Assembly (NCBI GenBank): GCA_021202015.1
Contig: JAJQDV010000032.1
Coordinates: 84,463-132,316 of the forward strand
DNA: 47,854 nucleotides
Direction of reading: 5' to 3'
DNA from: Clostridiales bacterium
Lineage (GTDB): Bacteria > Bacillota > Clostridia > Lachnospirales > Lachnospiraceae
Below are positions 6,331 to 15,206 of the stretch, piece by piece; positions within the stretch are counted from its first letter, which is position 1; every line of letters starts with the position of its first letter. The notes under the pieces are model-generated. The model was not told the origin of the DNA. It made no database searches and worked only from the letters and a program-made list of their open reading frames with translations. A program made the translations under genes and the position numbers.

Positions 6331-8780
6331 TGCATAAGATAACCCGAAAGAGACAGGATCCGGGATCATCCGCGGGTAAGTACGATGAGACAGAATCATC
6401 CGTGGGAAATACGATGAGACAAAATCATCTGAAAGGGAATACGATGAAACAGGATCGTCCGGGAGAGAAACCGATAAAACATGAACTTCTGGCACCGGCG
6501 GGCTCCCCGGAAATCTGCAAAGAGGTGATCGCCGCGGGGGCGGACGCGGTATATCTGGGCGGCGAAAGATACGGCGCGAGGGCATTTGCACGGAATTTTT
6601 CCGATCAGGAAATCCTCGAGGCGCTTGATTTTGCGCACATTTTCGGACGCAAGATTTTTCTTACCGTGAATACACTGTTAAAGAACCGGGAGATGGGCGC
6701 GGAACTGTATGAATACCTGAGACCGTTCTATGAGCACGGGCTGGACGCCGTTATCGTACAGGATTTCGGCGTATTTCGCTTTGTGAAAACGTATTTTCCC
6801 GGACTTCCCGTTCATGCCAGCACACAGATGTCGGCTGCCAATATCTTTGGAGCGGAGTTTTTGAAACGGCAGGGGGCGTCCCGCATTGTTACGGCACGGG
6901 AACTTTCGCTGGAGGAGATCCGCAGGATTTATGAACGGACCGGCGCGGAGATCGAGAGCTTTGTGCACGGAGCGCTTTGCTGCTCTTATTCCGGGCTTTG
7001 TCTGATGAGCAGCCTGATCGGCGGCAGGAGTGGGAACCGCGGAAGGTGCGCGCAGCCGTGCCGCCTTCCTTACGAGATCGCGGAGGAGGGCAATCCTCCG
7101 TCCGGAAGACAGATAAAGAAACATTTTCCGCTTAGCCCTAAGGATCTGTGCGCTTTGGAGCTGCTCCCGGATCTCTGTGAGGCCGGCGTTTACTCTTTTA
7201 AGATTGAGGGGCGGATGAAGTCGCTGGAATATGCTGCCGGTGTGACGCAGGTGTATCGGAAGTATCTGGATCTGTACGAGAAGACTCCGGACCGGTTCGC
7301 GGTTGAGGAGGAAGATATGCGGTATCTTCTGGCGCTCGGAAACCGGAGCGGATTTACCCGCGGCTACTATGAGATGAGAAACGGCCGGTCGATGATGGCT
7401 TCGTCGGATTCCTCTCACAGCAGCATGGATGCGGCCGCCGTATACCGCCGCTCAGACGGGCCGGAGCGCATTCCGATCGAGGGAAAGATCCGGATCCGGG
7501 AGGGATGGCCTCTGCAGCTTTCGGTACGGATCCTGCCATTGGCACGGACCGGACAATCGGCGGCGGTTACCGTCAGCGGCGAAGAAGTCTGCGAAGCGAT
7601 CAGTCGTCCGCTCACAGAGCAGGAAATCAGAGAACGGATCTCAAAGACCGGCGATACGCCGTTTGTCTTTTCCGCGCTTGAGGTGAATCTGGACGGGAAT
7701 TGTTTTGTCCCGGTGAGGCAGATGAATGAACTGCGCAGGAACGCTCTTAACGAACTGGAACAGCGCATACTGCGTTCTTATGAAAGAACTGCCGCAAACA
7801 GTTATCCGGGAAAAGAGAGGAAATCGGATAAAAGCAATCTGATAAGGTTCAGAAGCGGAAGGAAACCCGTCCTGAACGTGCAGGTCTCATCTCCCGCTCA
7901 GCTGGCGGAAGCGGCGGGTTTTCAGGCGGCGGACATGATCTCCCTGGATTTTTCCCGCCTGACCGGGGATGTTTTTTTTCAGATTCTGGATGCGGCCCGG
8001 CGTCGGATCGTGCGTGCGGGGAAACAGGCGGGGTTTTGTTTCCCCTTTGTTTTCAGGGAAAATACATCCGCGGTTTACGCGTGTCAGGAGGCGCGGGAGA
8101 TCATCCGGAGTTTTGATACGGTCTGGGTACGGAGCTATGACAGCCTGGGGTTTTGTCTTCAGGTGCTGGGACTGGAGCCGGAACGGATTTCTCTTGATTA
8201 TCCGCTTTATGTTTATTCCAGGGAGGCGTATGAGGCGTTTTTTTCGATCGCGGACTCCCGTCATTCATCTTTTCGGCGCGGAGAGGCGGAAAGCGTCGGT
8301 GCGGGGAAGGGGATTCCGGAAAATCATTTTCTGCAGTACACGGCTGCCCCTGAGCTGAACGGGAGGGAACTGGCGCATATGCCGAATGAGCACGCGCAGT
8401 TCTGCCTTTACGAGTATATGCCGATGATGGTTACCGCGCAGTGTGTTTATAAAAATGAGAGGAATTGCGCAAAATACGCGGATCCCGGAGAAAACCTGTA
8501 TCTGACGGACCGGTATTTTCAGCATTTTTATATCGAAAGAAACTGCAGGGACTGTTATAATATCCTGTACAACAGCCGTCCGGTCTCCCTTTTTCATCAG
8601 GCGGAGGCGGTAAAAAAACTGAACTTTGCGTCGTACCGGATTACCTTTGTGACGGAGACGGATGATCAGATTCGCCGCATACTGGAGAATTACCGCTGCT
8701 CCTTTCTGAATGGAAGAGAAATTTCCCCGCCGGACAGCCGCAGCTTTACGAACGGGCATTTTCGCCGGGGCGTGGAATAA
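6330..8780 (+). CDS. U32 family peptidase-like protein (RlhA/TrhP-type RNA hydroxylation family)
   Basis: Up to 816 residues. The core starts KHELLAPAGSPE and carries the U32 signature ESFVHGALCCSYSGLC and GNRGRCAQPCRLPY, then a DUF3656-like middle and a C-terminal cysteine cluster (AQCVYKNERNC, ERNCRDC) likely to hold an Fe-S centre. Named collagenase-like, but E. coli relatives RlhA and TrhP hydroxylate 23S rRNA C2501 and tRNA U34 using prephenate, so RNA modification is the likelier role. The start is uncertain: ATG 6330 overlaps the zapA stop but has no good ribosome site, while ATG 6444, with GAAAGGG six bases upstream, begins nearest the conserved core (778 residues). The extra N-terminus is a degenerate 30-bp repeat tract. 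Confidence 0.9.
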   Translation: MHKITRKRQDPGSSAGKYDETESSVGNTMRQNHLKGNTMKQDRPGEKPIKHELLAPAGSPEICKEVIAAGADAVYLGGERYGARAFARNFSDQEILEALDFAHIFGRKIFLTVNTLLKNREMGAELYEYLRPFYEHGLDAVIVQDFGVFRFVKTYFPGLPVHASTQMSAANIFGAEFLKRQGASRIVTARELSLEEIRRIYERTGAEIESFVHGALCCSYSGLCLMSSLIGGRSGNRGRCAQPCRLPYEIAEEGNPPSGRQIKKHFPLSPKDLCALELLPDLCEAGVYSFKIEGRMKSLEYAAGVTQVYRKYLDLYEKTPDRFAVEEEDMRYLLALGNRSGFTRGYYEMRNGRSMMASSDSSHSSMDAAAVYRRSDGPERIPIEGKIRIREGWPLQLSVRILPLARTGQSAAVTVSGEEVCEAISRPLTEQEIRERISKTGDTPFVFSALEVNLDGNCFVPVRQMNELRRNALNELEQRILRSYERTAANSYPGKERKSDKSNLIRFRSGRKPVLNVQVSSPAQLAEAAGFQAADMISLDFSRLTGDVFFQILDAARRRIVRAGKQAGFCFPFVFRENTSAVYACQEAREIIRSFDTVWVRSYDSLGFCLQVLGLEPERISLDYPLYVYSREAYEAFFSIADSRHSSFRRGEAESVGAGKGIPENHFLQYTAAPELNGRELAHMPNEHAQFCLYEYMPMMVTAQCVYKNERNCAKYADPGENLYLTDRYFQHFYIERNCRDCYNILYNSRPVSLFHQAEAVKKLNFASYRITFVTETDDQIRRILENYRCSFLNGREISPPDSRSFTNGHFRRGVE
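6383..6471 (+). repeat. Degenerate tandem 29-30 bp repeat at U32 gene 5' end
   Basis: Three clear units beginning GATGAGACAGAATCATCC, GATGAGACAAAATCATCT and GATGAAACAGGATCGTCC, of 29, 30 and 30 bases; a further degraded unit precedes them from about 6352. The 29-base unit shifts frame, so the copies encode different peptides. Each unit supplies a purine-rich run and an ATG. Confidence 0.65.
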
Positions 8781-8795
8781 AACAAAGGAGTTTTT

Positions 8796-10310
8796 ATGCT
8801 GCATATAATCACGGAATTATCAAAATATGTGATGATACTTCTGTTTATGATCTATACATATTACAGCTTTGCCATTCCGGGCGTAAAAAAAGAGCATCGG
8901 CAGCGCCGGATGTATAAGAGCCAGACGACCTGTATGATGCTGATCCATCTGGATGCCTTTCTCGTGCTCTTCACGGCGCAGAAGGAGATAAAGATCCTGA
9001 TTTTTTACGCGGCCCAGATCGCGTTTGTGCTGTTTTTATTCCTGATCTATCGCGTTATCTACAAAAACGCGGCGCGTCTGGTCGTCAACCACATGTGCAT
9101 GCTGATGATTATCGGGTTTATCATCCTGACCCGGTTGGAATTTGACAGCGCGCTGAAGCAGTTTGAGATCGCTGTCATCGCCACCGTAGTCACGATCTTT
9201 ATCCCGCAGCTGATCCGGAAACTCAAGGCGCTTCGCAGGTTTACCTGGGTATACTGTGCGGTCGGCATTCTGGCGCTCGCGGCGGTGCTGGCGCTCGGGA
9301 GGATGACGGGCGGAGCCTACCTGTCCTTTACTGTGGCGGGCATTACGTTTCAGCCGTCTGAGTTTGTGAAGATTCTTTTTGTGTTTTATGTGGCGTGCAT
9401 GCTTTATCAGTCGACGGACTTCCGGCAGATCTGCATCACGACGGCCGCGGCCGCGGTTCATGTGCTGATTCTGGTGGTCTCCACGGATCTGGGCGCGGCG
9501 CTGATCTTTTTTATCACCTATATTATCATGCTTTATGTGGCGACGAGAAAGCCCGTATATCTGGCGGGAGGGCTGGGAGTCGGATGTCTGGCCGCTCTTG
9601 TTTCGACTGAGGTGTTTTCTCAGGTGCGTGTCCGTGTGGAGGCCTGGCGGGATCCGTTTGCGAATATCAGCGGGAGCGGCTGGCAGGTGGCGCAGTCCCT
9701 GTTTGCCATCGGGACCGGAGGCTGGTTCGGTCTCGGACTGTATCAGGGTCTCCCGGAAAAGATTCCGGTCGGCAGTTCGGATTTTGTCTTTGCCGCCATT
9801 GTGGAGGAGATGGGAGGCGCTTTCGGTATCTGCATTATTCTGGTATGCCTGAGCTGTTTCCTGATGTTCTTAAATATCGCCATGCAGATCCGGGATCCTT
9901 TCTACCGGCTGATCGCGCTGGGACTCGGGTGTGTATATGGGATTCAGGTATTTTTAAATATCGGCGGCGTGATCAAATTTATTCCGTCGACGGGGCTTAC
10001 CCTGCCGCTGATCAGCTACGGAGGAAGCTCTGTATTTTGTACGATTTTGATGTTTGCGATTATTCAGGGCCTTTATATTTTCAGAAAGGATGAAGGAGAA
10101 TCGGATGAGCATATTCAGTTCGGGGAGAAGAAAGGGAAAAAATCGGGAGAGCGAATGGACGGAGGACGATATCGAGATTATCGATCTGGACAGTCAGCGG
10201 GAAAAAAAGAAAACGGCCGGACGTCAGAAAAGAAAGACAAAACAGGACGGACGACGGGAAGGAGCCGTTCCGGATTCGGACAGGACGACGACATCGAAGA
10301 AATCTGGTAG
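8796..10310 (+). CDS. FtsW/RodA/SpoVE family peptidoglycan polymerase
   Basis: 504-residue SEDS-family glycosyltransferase that polymerises lipid II with a partner class B PBP. There are about 12 membrane helices with an extra N-terminal hydrophobic region (residues 1-155) ahead of the canonical core. SEDS landmarks are FQPSEFVKILFVFYVA, STDLGAALIFF, GLYQGLPEKIPVGSSDFVFA, EEMGGAFG and IKFIPSTGLTLPLISYGGSS near residue 400. An AAAGGAG site precedes the start. The last roughly 68 residues are hydrophilic, Lys/Arg/Gly rich, and are read out of frame with the start of the next gene (206-bp overlap). The pairing with a PBP mirrors the rodA-pbpA pairs of actinobacteria. A role in division versus elongation or sporulation cannot be chosen. 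Confidence 0.92.
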   Translation: MLHIITELSKYVMILLFMIYTYYSFAIPGVKKEHRQRRMYKSQTTCMMLIHLDAFLVLFTAQKEIKILIFYAAQIAFVLFLFLIYRVIYKNAARLVVNHMCMLMIIGFIILTRLEFDSALKQFEIAVIATVVTIFIPQLIRKLKALRRFTWVYCAVGILALAAVLALGRMTGGAYLSFTVAGITFQPSEFVKILFVFYVACMLYQSTDFRQICITTAAAAVHVLILVVSTDLGAALIFFITYIIMLYVATRKPVYLAGGLGVGCLAALVSTEVFSQVRVRVEAWRDPFANISGSGWQVAQSLFAIGTGGWFGLGLYQGLPEKIPVGSSDFVFAAIVEEMGGAFGICIILVCLSCFLMFLNIAMQIRDPFYRLIALGLGCVYGIQVFLNIGGVIKFIPSTGLTLPLISYGGSSVFCTILMFAIIQGLYIFRKDEGESDEHIQFGEKKGKKSGERMDGGRYRDYRSGQSAGKKENGRTSEKKDKTGRTTGRSRSGFGQDDDIEEIW

Positions 10311-11706
10311 AAACCGGGATTTTCTGATCATCACTTATGTGTTTGTCGGACTGTTCTGCCTGCTGATCGCTTATCTGGCTTATTTCCAGATTTTTAAGAG
10401 CGAGAGTACGATCAACAGCTCCTACAATGCAAGACTTGATCTCTACGCGGAGCGTGTGATCCGCGGGGATATCCTCTCCGCGGACGGGCAGGTTCTCGCA
10501 ACGACCGATGTGTCCGCGGACGGCACGGAGACGCGCACCTACCCTTACGGCCGGATGTTTGCCCATGCGGTCGGCTATTTTAACAACGGGAAATCAGGGA
10601 TTGAATCGACGTATAATTTCAATCTGCTGCGCTCCCATGAATTTTTCTTAAAACAGATTATCAACGACTTAAAGGATGAGAAAAGCATGGGAGACAGCGT
10701 GGTGACGACGCTTGACTATGATGTGCAGGCTGCGGCTTACAACGCGCTCGGCAGCAATGACGGCGCGGTTGTGGTTCTGGAAGCTTCGACGGGGAAGGTG
10801 ATCGCCATGGTATCAAAGCCGGATTTTGATCCGAATACGCTGGCGGATAACTGGGATTCCATCGTGAGCGATGAAACCAGCTCCGTACTCTTAAACCGTG
10901 TGACGTCCGGTTCCTATCCGCCGGGATCGGTGTTCAAGATTTTTACGACACTGGAGTATATTCACGAAAATTCGGATTACAGTACGTATTCTTTTGACTG
11001 TGAGGGGGAATATTCCGTGGACGGCGAAGAGATCCACTGTTATCACAACAGTGTTCATGGGACGCAGGATCTGATCACGTCCTTTGCCAATTCCTGCAAT
11101 ACCTCCTACGCGAATATCGGTCTGACTCTGAATATCAGTAAATTTTCATCTCTGCTGGAGGATATGCTGTTCAACACGACGCTGCCGGGGAACTTATCCG
11201 GGACGAAGAGCAGCTTCAGCCTGACGTCGGACGATGGCACGGGAAAGATCATGCAGACCGCCATCGGCCAGGGGGATACGACGGTGTCGCCGCTTCATAT
11301 GGCGATGATCGCTGCCGCGATCGATCAGGACGGCGTTCTTTATACGCCGTATCTGGTGGATCACACGGAGAATGACGGCGGCGTGACGGTGAAGCAGTAC
11401 CGCTCATCCGAATACGGATCCATCATGTCCGAGTCTGACGCGGCGATCCTTCAGGAATATATGTCGGCTGTGGTTCAGTACGGGACGGCCACGGCCTTAA
11501 GCGGGCAGAGTTATTCGGCGGCCGGAAAGACCGGTTCCGCGGAGTATGACAGCGCGGGAAACAGCCACGGATGGTTTGTCGGCTACGGGTCGAAGGACGG
11601 GTATTCCGATATCGCCATCGCGGTGATCGTGGAGGACGGCGGAAGCGGCAGCCAGTCCGCGGTTCCGGTGGCAAAGGCGGTTTTTGATACGTATTTTAAT
11701 CAGTGA
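10105..11706 (+). CDS. Class B penicillin-binding protein (transpeptidase, PbpA-like)
   Basis: 533-residue class B PBP that crosslinks peptidoglycan. A charged cytoplasmic N-terminus of about 70 residues is followed by one membrane helix (about 72-97, FLIITYVFVGLFCLLIAYLA), a dimerisation-type region (VIRGDILSADGQVLATT) and the transpeptidase domain. The latter has the SxxK motif S275-V-F-K278 (PPGSVFKIF), S330-C-N332 (ANSCNTSYA) and K475-T-G (AGKTGSAEY). A longer frame opens at 10054, but ATG 10105 has AAGGAG at 10093-10098. It overlaps the SEDS gene by 206 bases, so the two are translated together and probably form a polymerase/transpeptidase pair. Confidence 0.93.
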   Translation: MSIFSSGRRKGKNRESEWTEDDIEIIDLDSQREKKKTAGRQKRKTKQDGRREGAVPDSDRTTTSKKSGRNRDFLIITYVFVGLFCLLIAYLAYFQIFKSESTINSSYNARLDLYAERVIRGDILSADGQVLATTDVSADGTETRTYPYGRMFAHAVGYFNNGKSGIESTYNFNLLRSHEFFLKQIINDLKDEKSMGDSVVTTLDYDVQAAAYNALGSNDGAVVVLEASTGKVIAMVSKPDFDPNTLADNWDSIVSDETSSVLLNRVTSGSYPPGSVFKIFTTLEYIHENSDYSTYSFDCEGEYSVDGEEIHCYHNSVHGTQDLITSFANSCNTSYANIGLTLNISKFSSLLEDMLFNTTLPGNLSGTKSSFSLTSDDGTGKIMQTAIGQGDTTVSPLHMAMIAAAIDQDGVLYTPYLVDHTENDGGVTVKQYRSSEYGSIMSESDAAILQEYMSAVVQYGTATALSGQSYSAAGKTGSAEYDSAGNSHGWFVGYGSKDGYSDIAIAVIVEDGGSGSQSAVPVAKAVFDTYFNQ

Positions 11707-11736
11707 GAAGCAGATTCGGAAGATTTCTGTTTTTCC

Positions 11737-11765
11737 TTGCATGTTTTTCCCGAAAAGCGTATACT
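11737..11765 (+). promoter_or_regulatory. Sigma-A type promoter for the Nudix gene
   Basis: TTGCAT, 17-base spacer, TATACT. It leaves a leader of about 100 bases before the Nudix start at 11876; I see no strong structure in it. Confidence 0.6.
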
Positions 11766-11875
11766 GATAATGATTATACAGCTGTGGGAAACAGTCGCGA
11801 AATAATCAGATTATTTTGTGACAGCTTTTTGAATATCAGCTGTACCAGGACAGGCCACATCGTGGAGGGAGTGCA

Positions 11876-12328
11876 ATGATTGAGGCGACCAGTTGTGGCG
11901 GTGTGGTTATATTCCGGGGAAAGATTTTGCTGTTATATAAGAATTACCGTAACAAGTACGAGGGATGGGTTCTTCCGAAAGGCACGGTAGAACCCGGCGA
12001 GGAGTATAAGGATACTGCGGCAAGAGAGGTAAAAGAAGAGACGGGCGTAAGCGCTGCGATCATCAAATATATCGGAAACAGCAGTTATTCATTTTCCGTG
12101 CCGGAGGATACGGTCCGCAAACAGGTGCACTGGTATCTGATGATGGCGGACAGCTATTACAGCAGACCGCAGAGGGAGGAGTATTTTCTGGATTCAGGGT
12201 ATTATAAATACCACGAGGCATGGCACCTGCTGAAGTTCGCGAATGAAAAGCAGATTCTGGAGAGGGCTTACAGCGCGTATATGGAGCTGAAAAGGAACCA
12301 CCTGTGGGGACTTCGGAAGCCGTACTGA
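11876..12328 (+). CDS. Nudix hydrolase
   Basis: 150-residue Nudix-fold pyrophosphohydrolase. The Nudix box G-x5-E-x7-REVKEETGV is complete (starting GTVEPGEE, about residues 41-63), so it should be active. It starts TSCGGVVIFRGKILLLYK and has LPKGTVEPGEE, as in Ap4A- or nucleotide-type clades, but substrate cannot be assigned. A GGAGGGAG site precedes the ATG. It has its own promoter and is followed after 66 bases by a small conserved hypothetical gene. Confidence 0.9.
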   Translation: MIEATSCGGVVIFRGKILLLYKNYRNKYEGWVLPKGTVEPGEEYKDTAAREVKEETGVSAAIIKYIGNSSYSFSVPEDTVRKQVHWYLMMADSYYSRPQREEYFLDSGYYKYHEAWHLLKFANEKQILERAYSAYMELKRNHLWGLRKPY

Positions 12329-12394
12329 AATAAAAGAGAATGAATAATATTTTCGAATCATGGGATAATTAGGAACAGATTCTGAGGTTGTGGC

Positions 12395-12727
12395 ATGATA
12401 TGGAATGATCCGTTTTATCTTGGGAAAAACTGTTATAAGAATTATAAGATGCTGAAGCGCCGGATTTCCGGCCGGATGGCACATCCGGGCGTTTTTCTGC
12501 TCACGTTACCCAACGGCGGATCGGGAGTGCTTGAGATTATTCCGAGCATGCTGCTTCTGCAGGATTATTATCCGATGGAGAATCTCAGAATCGTGGGTAT
12601 GGCTGCGACGAGGAAGGAGGCGCTTTCCGTCGTGGAACAGATCGTATCGGAAACTGTCCGTTCCAGGGGCGATGCGGACGTTGTGTCTTTTCTGAGCGGG
12701 CACGCGTCGGAGCCCCGGAGCCGATGA
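12395..12727 (+). CDS. Conserved hypothetical protein
   Basis: 110-residue soluble protein, basic in its first third (YKNYKMLKRRISGRM), then a probable strand-rich segment (PGVFLLTLPNGGSGVLEIIPSMLLLQDYY) and an alpha-helical stretch (TRKEALSVVEQIVSETVRSRGDADVVSFL). The opening MIWNDPFYLG and the pattern of a regularly spaced core resemble small uncharacterised Lachnospiraceae proteins, so I consider it real. No membrane segment, signal peptide or catalytic motif is evident. The last residues (GHASEPRSR) look like a degraded tail. A GAGG site lies about 10 bases before the ATG. Confidence 0.65.
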   Translation: MIWNDPFYLGKNCYKNYKMLKRRISGRMAHPGVFLLTLPNGGSGVLEIIPSMLLLQDYYPMENLRIVGMAATRKEALSVVEQIVSETVRSRGDADVVSFLSGHASEPRSR

Positions 12728-12834
12728 CGGCAGGAAACAGGCTGCCGGAGCCGTTCGTAAGGAACAGGTCCTAAGAGCGGATACGGGAGAGAGTCCGGGA
12801 GTGCACGGCATGGAAATCGGGAGATGAGGACAGT

Positions 12835-13563
12835 ATGCTTATCGTGTTATCCGTGTTAAAGATCATAGGGATTGTGCTGATTGTTTTGGCGGCAGTCGCG
12901 GCAGCGGTTCTTTTTTGCCCGGTCCGCTATGAGTTTGACCTGGATATTGACCGGCGCCGTGTGAGCTTTCGGATCAACTGGCTGCTTCATCTTCTGCGCT
13001 TTCGTTTTCAGTATGAGGAGAAAGCGCAGCTGGTGCTGTCGGTACTTTTTTTTCAATTTGATTTTCTGGACGAGGAGCAGAAGGAGAAAAGACGGAAAAA
13101 AAGGGAGGCACGGGCTTCCAGAAAAGCCGCCGGGAAGAAAAAGCGTTCCGGGAGAGAGGACGATCCGTCTTCGGATAAAAAGAAAAAAAGACCGGGGTTT
13201 TTGCGTTCCGCGGTACGTGTGATTTCACTTGTCCGGCAGTATGACGTTCTCGAAACGGCAGTTCCCCGACTTCGGGTGTTTCTGTTTCGGATCCGTCCCC
13301 GGAAGTTGCGGGGCCGGATTGAGTTCGGACTGGAGGATCCGTCCGCAACCGGGAGGATTATCGGCGGTCTGTCCCTGATACCGGTCTTTTATCAGACTGA
13401 TCTTCGGGTGCAGCCTGATTTTGAGACTGAGGAGAGTTTTGTCAGGGGGACGGCTTATGCGAGAGGACATATGCTCATGATTCACGCGGTGATTTTTCTG
13501 GTTGGGGTGCTGCGGCAGAAGAATATCCGGCAGTTTATCGGGGCTCTGAGAAATCGGGGATGA
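12835..13563 (+). CDS. DUF2953 domain-containing membrane protein (YtfI-like)
   Basis: 242 residues. One N-terminal helix (about 5-28, LSVLKIIGIVLIVLAAVAAAVLF) is followed by the DUF2953 segment CPVRYEFDLDIDRRRVSFRINWLLHLL. A strongly basic linker (about 83-120, KRRKKREARASRKAAGKKKR and on) follows, then the second half (RGRIEFGLEDPSATGRIIGGL, PDFETEESFVRGTAYARGH), ending in a hydrophobic stretch. DUF2953 proteins such as B. subtilis YtfI are encoded next to ytfJ/gerW, exactly the arrangement here, so a role in sporulation or germination is likely though unproven. A GAGGA site precedes the start. Confidence 0.85.
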   Translation: MLIVLSVLKIIGIVLIVLAAVAAAVLFCPVRYEFDLDIDRRRVSFRINWLLHLLRFRFQYEEKAQLVLSVLFFQFDFLDEEQKEKRRKKREARASRKAAGKKKRSGREDDPSSDKKKKRPGFLRSAVRVISLVRQYDVLETAVPRLRVFLFRIRPRKLRGRIEFGLEDPSATGRIIGGLSLIPVFYQTDLRVQPDFETEESFVRGTAYARGHMLMIHAVIFLVGVLRQKNIRQFIGALRNRG

Positions 13564-13653
13564 CCTGAAGGCGCCGGACAGCTGCAGATAATCGGAAGCA
13601 GCGGGCGCGGGGAGTATTCGAAAGTACATCGAACGAACAGGAGGTTTTATATT

Positions 13654-14094
13654 ATGGCAGAGACAAACGGAAACGGTACATTTCAGAAGACGGTGGATTC
13701 ACTGATGCAGGGACTGGATGGTTTTGTCTCATCCAAGACCGTGGTAGGGGACCCTATCTATATCGACGATACGATTCTCCTTCCGCTTGTGGATGTAACC
13801 TTCGGTATGGGTGCCGGAGCCTTTATCGGTGAAAAAAAGAAGAACAGCGGCGGAGGCGTCGGGGGAAAGGTCTCTCCGAGCGCGGTGCTGGTTGTCCGGG
13901 ACGGCGTGACCCGCATGGTCAGTGTGAAGAATCAGGACAGCATTTCCAAGATTCTGGACATGATACCGGATTTTGTCAATAAGTTTATGAAAAAGATGGA
14001 CGAGAGAAAACATCCGGAGGAGGCGTCCGCCCGCGAGGCTGCCCGCGAGGAGGCCGCGAAGGACCTGAAAGAGAAATTAAATCTGGACGAGTAA
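13654..14094 (+). CDS. gerW: GerW family sporulation protein (YtfJ)
   Basis: 146-residue YtfJ/GerW family protein; in Bacillus it is needed for proper spore germination. Conserved elements: VDSLMQGLDGFVSSKTVVGDPI, DDTILLPLVDVTFGMGAG, GGGVGGKVSPSAVLVVRDG and the amphipathic DMIPDFVNKFMKKM. The C-terminus is a charged helix. Strong AGGAGG site upstream. Its presence argues that the organism belongs to a spore-forming lineage. Confidence 0.93.
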   Translation: MAETNGNGTFQKTVDSLMQGLDGFVSSKTVVGDPIYIDDTILLPLVDVTFGMGAGAFIGEKKKNSGGGVGGKVSPSAVLVVRDGVTRMVSVKNQDSISKILDMIPDFVNKFMKKMDERKHPEEASAREAAREEAAKDLKEKLNLDE

Positions 14095-14192
14095 AATATT
14101 CTGCAGATATTCGTCCGGTTCGGATTAATTTCCGCGAATCCATTCTCAAATCCCCCTGAACGGACATATAATGTACGGAGGGGGGATCGCGG

Positions 14193-14342
14193 ATGAGCCA
14201 TGATTTCAGACAGCTGCTCGGGTTTATGATGTTCTGGTTCGCGGCAGGCATGCTGTTTATGATTTTTGTTCCCAATAATTTTCTGGGAGTGGTGCTGGCG
14301 GGAGTCCTGCTCCTGGTCGGGTACCACTTTTTCACTTCATAG
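14193..14342 (+). CDS. Small membrane protein (49 aa)
   Basis: A 49-codon gene preceded by a very strong GGAGGGGGG site seven bases before the ATG. It begins MSHDFRQLLGFMMFWFAAGM, has two hydrophobic stretches (MMFWFAAGMLFMIFV, then FLGVVLAGVLLLVGYHFF) joined by a short PNN turn, and ends FFTS. It fits a two-helix hairpin inner membrane protein. Function unknown; it lies between gerW and rex and is probably translated from the gerW transcript or its own. Confidence 0.75.
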   Translation: MSHDFRQLLGFMMFWFAAGMLFMIFVPNNFLGVVLAGVLLLVGYHFFTS

Positions 14343-14384
14343 GATAAACCGTCCTGTGAAATAAAAAACGCCGTTTACAAAAAT

Positions 14385-14413
14385 TTGACAGAAATATCGC
14401 CAGAGTTTATAAT
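14385..14413 (+). promoter_or_regulatory. Consensus sigma-A promoter for rex
   Basis: Perfect TTGACA, 17-base spacer, perfect TATAAT, with the rex start 43 bases downstream. No good Rex palindrome overlaps it, so autoregulation is not indicated. Confidence 0.85.
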
Positions 14414-14455
14414 GTTTTACAGAACGTTTCTGCACTACGAAGGAGGAACAGGGGC

Positions 14456-15112
14456 ATGGGTAAAGAGATTTCGCAGGCTGTGATTCGCAGACTGCCGCGT
14501 TATTATCGTTATTTAAGAGATCTGCTGGATGAGGACATCGAACGGATTTCATCGAATGAGCTCAGCACAAGGATGAATGTGACGGCATCGCAGATACGTC
14601 AGGATCTGAATAATTTCGGCGGCTTCGGTCAGCAGGGATACGGTTATAATGTACAGTATCTCTATGATGAGATCGGGAAAATCCTGGGATTGGACTGTCG
14701 GCACAATATCGTTGTGATCGGCGCCGGCAATATGGGTCAGGCATTGGCCAAATATGTCAATTTTGAAAAACGCGGATTTATGATCATCGGGCTATTTGAC
14801 GTGAATCCCGCGCTGATCGGTTCGAGTATCCGGGGGATTCCGATTCTCCACATTGATGCGCTTTCGGATTTTCTGCGGGAACACAGGGTGGATATCGCAG
14901 TCCTGACCATGCCGAAGGACAAGGCGGAACAGATATCGGATGTGCTGGTGACTCTCGGCATACGGGCGATCTGGAATTTCGCCCATCTTGATCTTCATCT
15001 GCCTGAGGATGTGGTGGTTGAGAATGTCCATCTGTCTGACAGCCTCATGATGCTGTCTTATAATATCGTGAAAAAGCGGATGGAACAGACTGCCCGGCCG
15101 ACTGATTCGTAA
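14456..15112 (+). CDS. rex: Redox-sensing transcriptional repressor Rex
   Basis: 218-residue NADH/NAD+ responsive repressor. The N-terminal winged helix (residues about 1-75) contains ISSNELSTRMNVTASQIRQD and NNFGGFGQQGYGY; the Rossmann domain has VVIGAGNMGQALAKY and the downstream GLFDVNPALIG; the C-terminal helix that swaps between monomers ends the protein. Rex controls fermentation, hydrogenase and NADH-using genes in anaerobes. A candidate Rex operator lies upstream of ppdK (38539-38556). GGAGG precedes the start, and the gene has its own consensus promoter. Confidence 0.96.
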   Translation: MGKEISQAVIRRLPRYYRYLRDLLDEDIERISSNELSTRMNVTASQIRQDLNNFGGFGQQGYGYNVQYLYDEIGKILGLDCRHNIVVIGAGNMGQALAKYVNFEKRGFMIIGLFDVNPALIGSSIRGIPILHIDALSDFLREHRVDIAVLTMPKDKAEQISDVLVTLGIRAIWNFAHLDLHLPEDVVVENVHLSDSLMMLSYNIVKKRMEQTARPTDS

Positions 15113-15142
15113 TATCATCCGGCTGCAATATTGTCCGGATGC

Positions 15143-15176
15143 AAGGGGAGAGTTCCGAAAATGGAACTCTCTCCTT
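15143..15176 (+). terminator. Hairpin between rex and nnr
   Basis: AAGGGGAGAGTTCC and GGAACTCTCTCCTT form a 14-bp stem with one G-T pair and a GAAAAT loop. There is no long U run (CTGT follows), so it may be a processing or stability element rather than a full terminator. A second 7-bp repeat (CATCCGG / CCGGATG) lies just before it at 15116-15141. Confidence 0.55.
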
Positions 15177-15206
15177 CTGTAGGTGGGATTGTGAAAGGAA
15201 ATTTTT

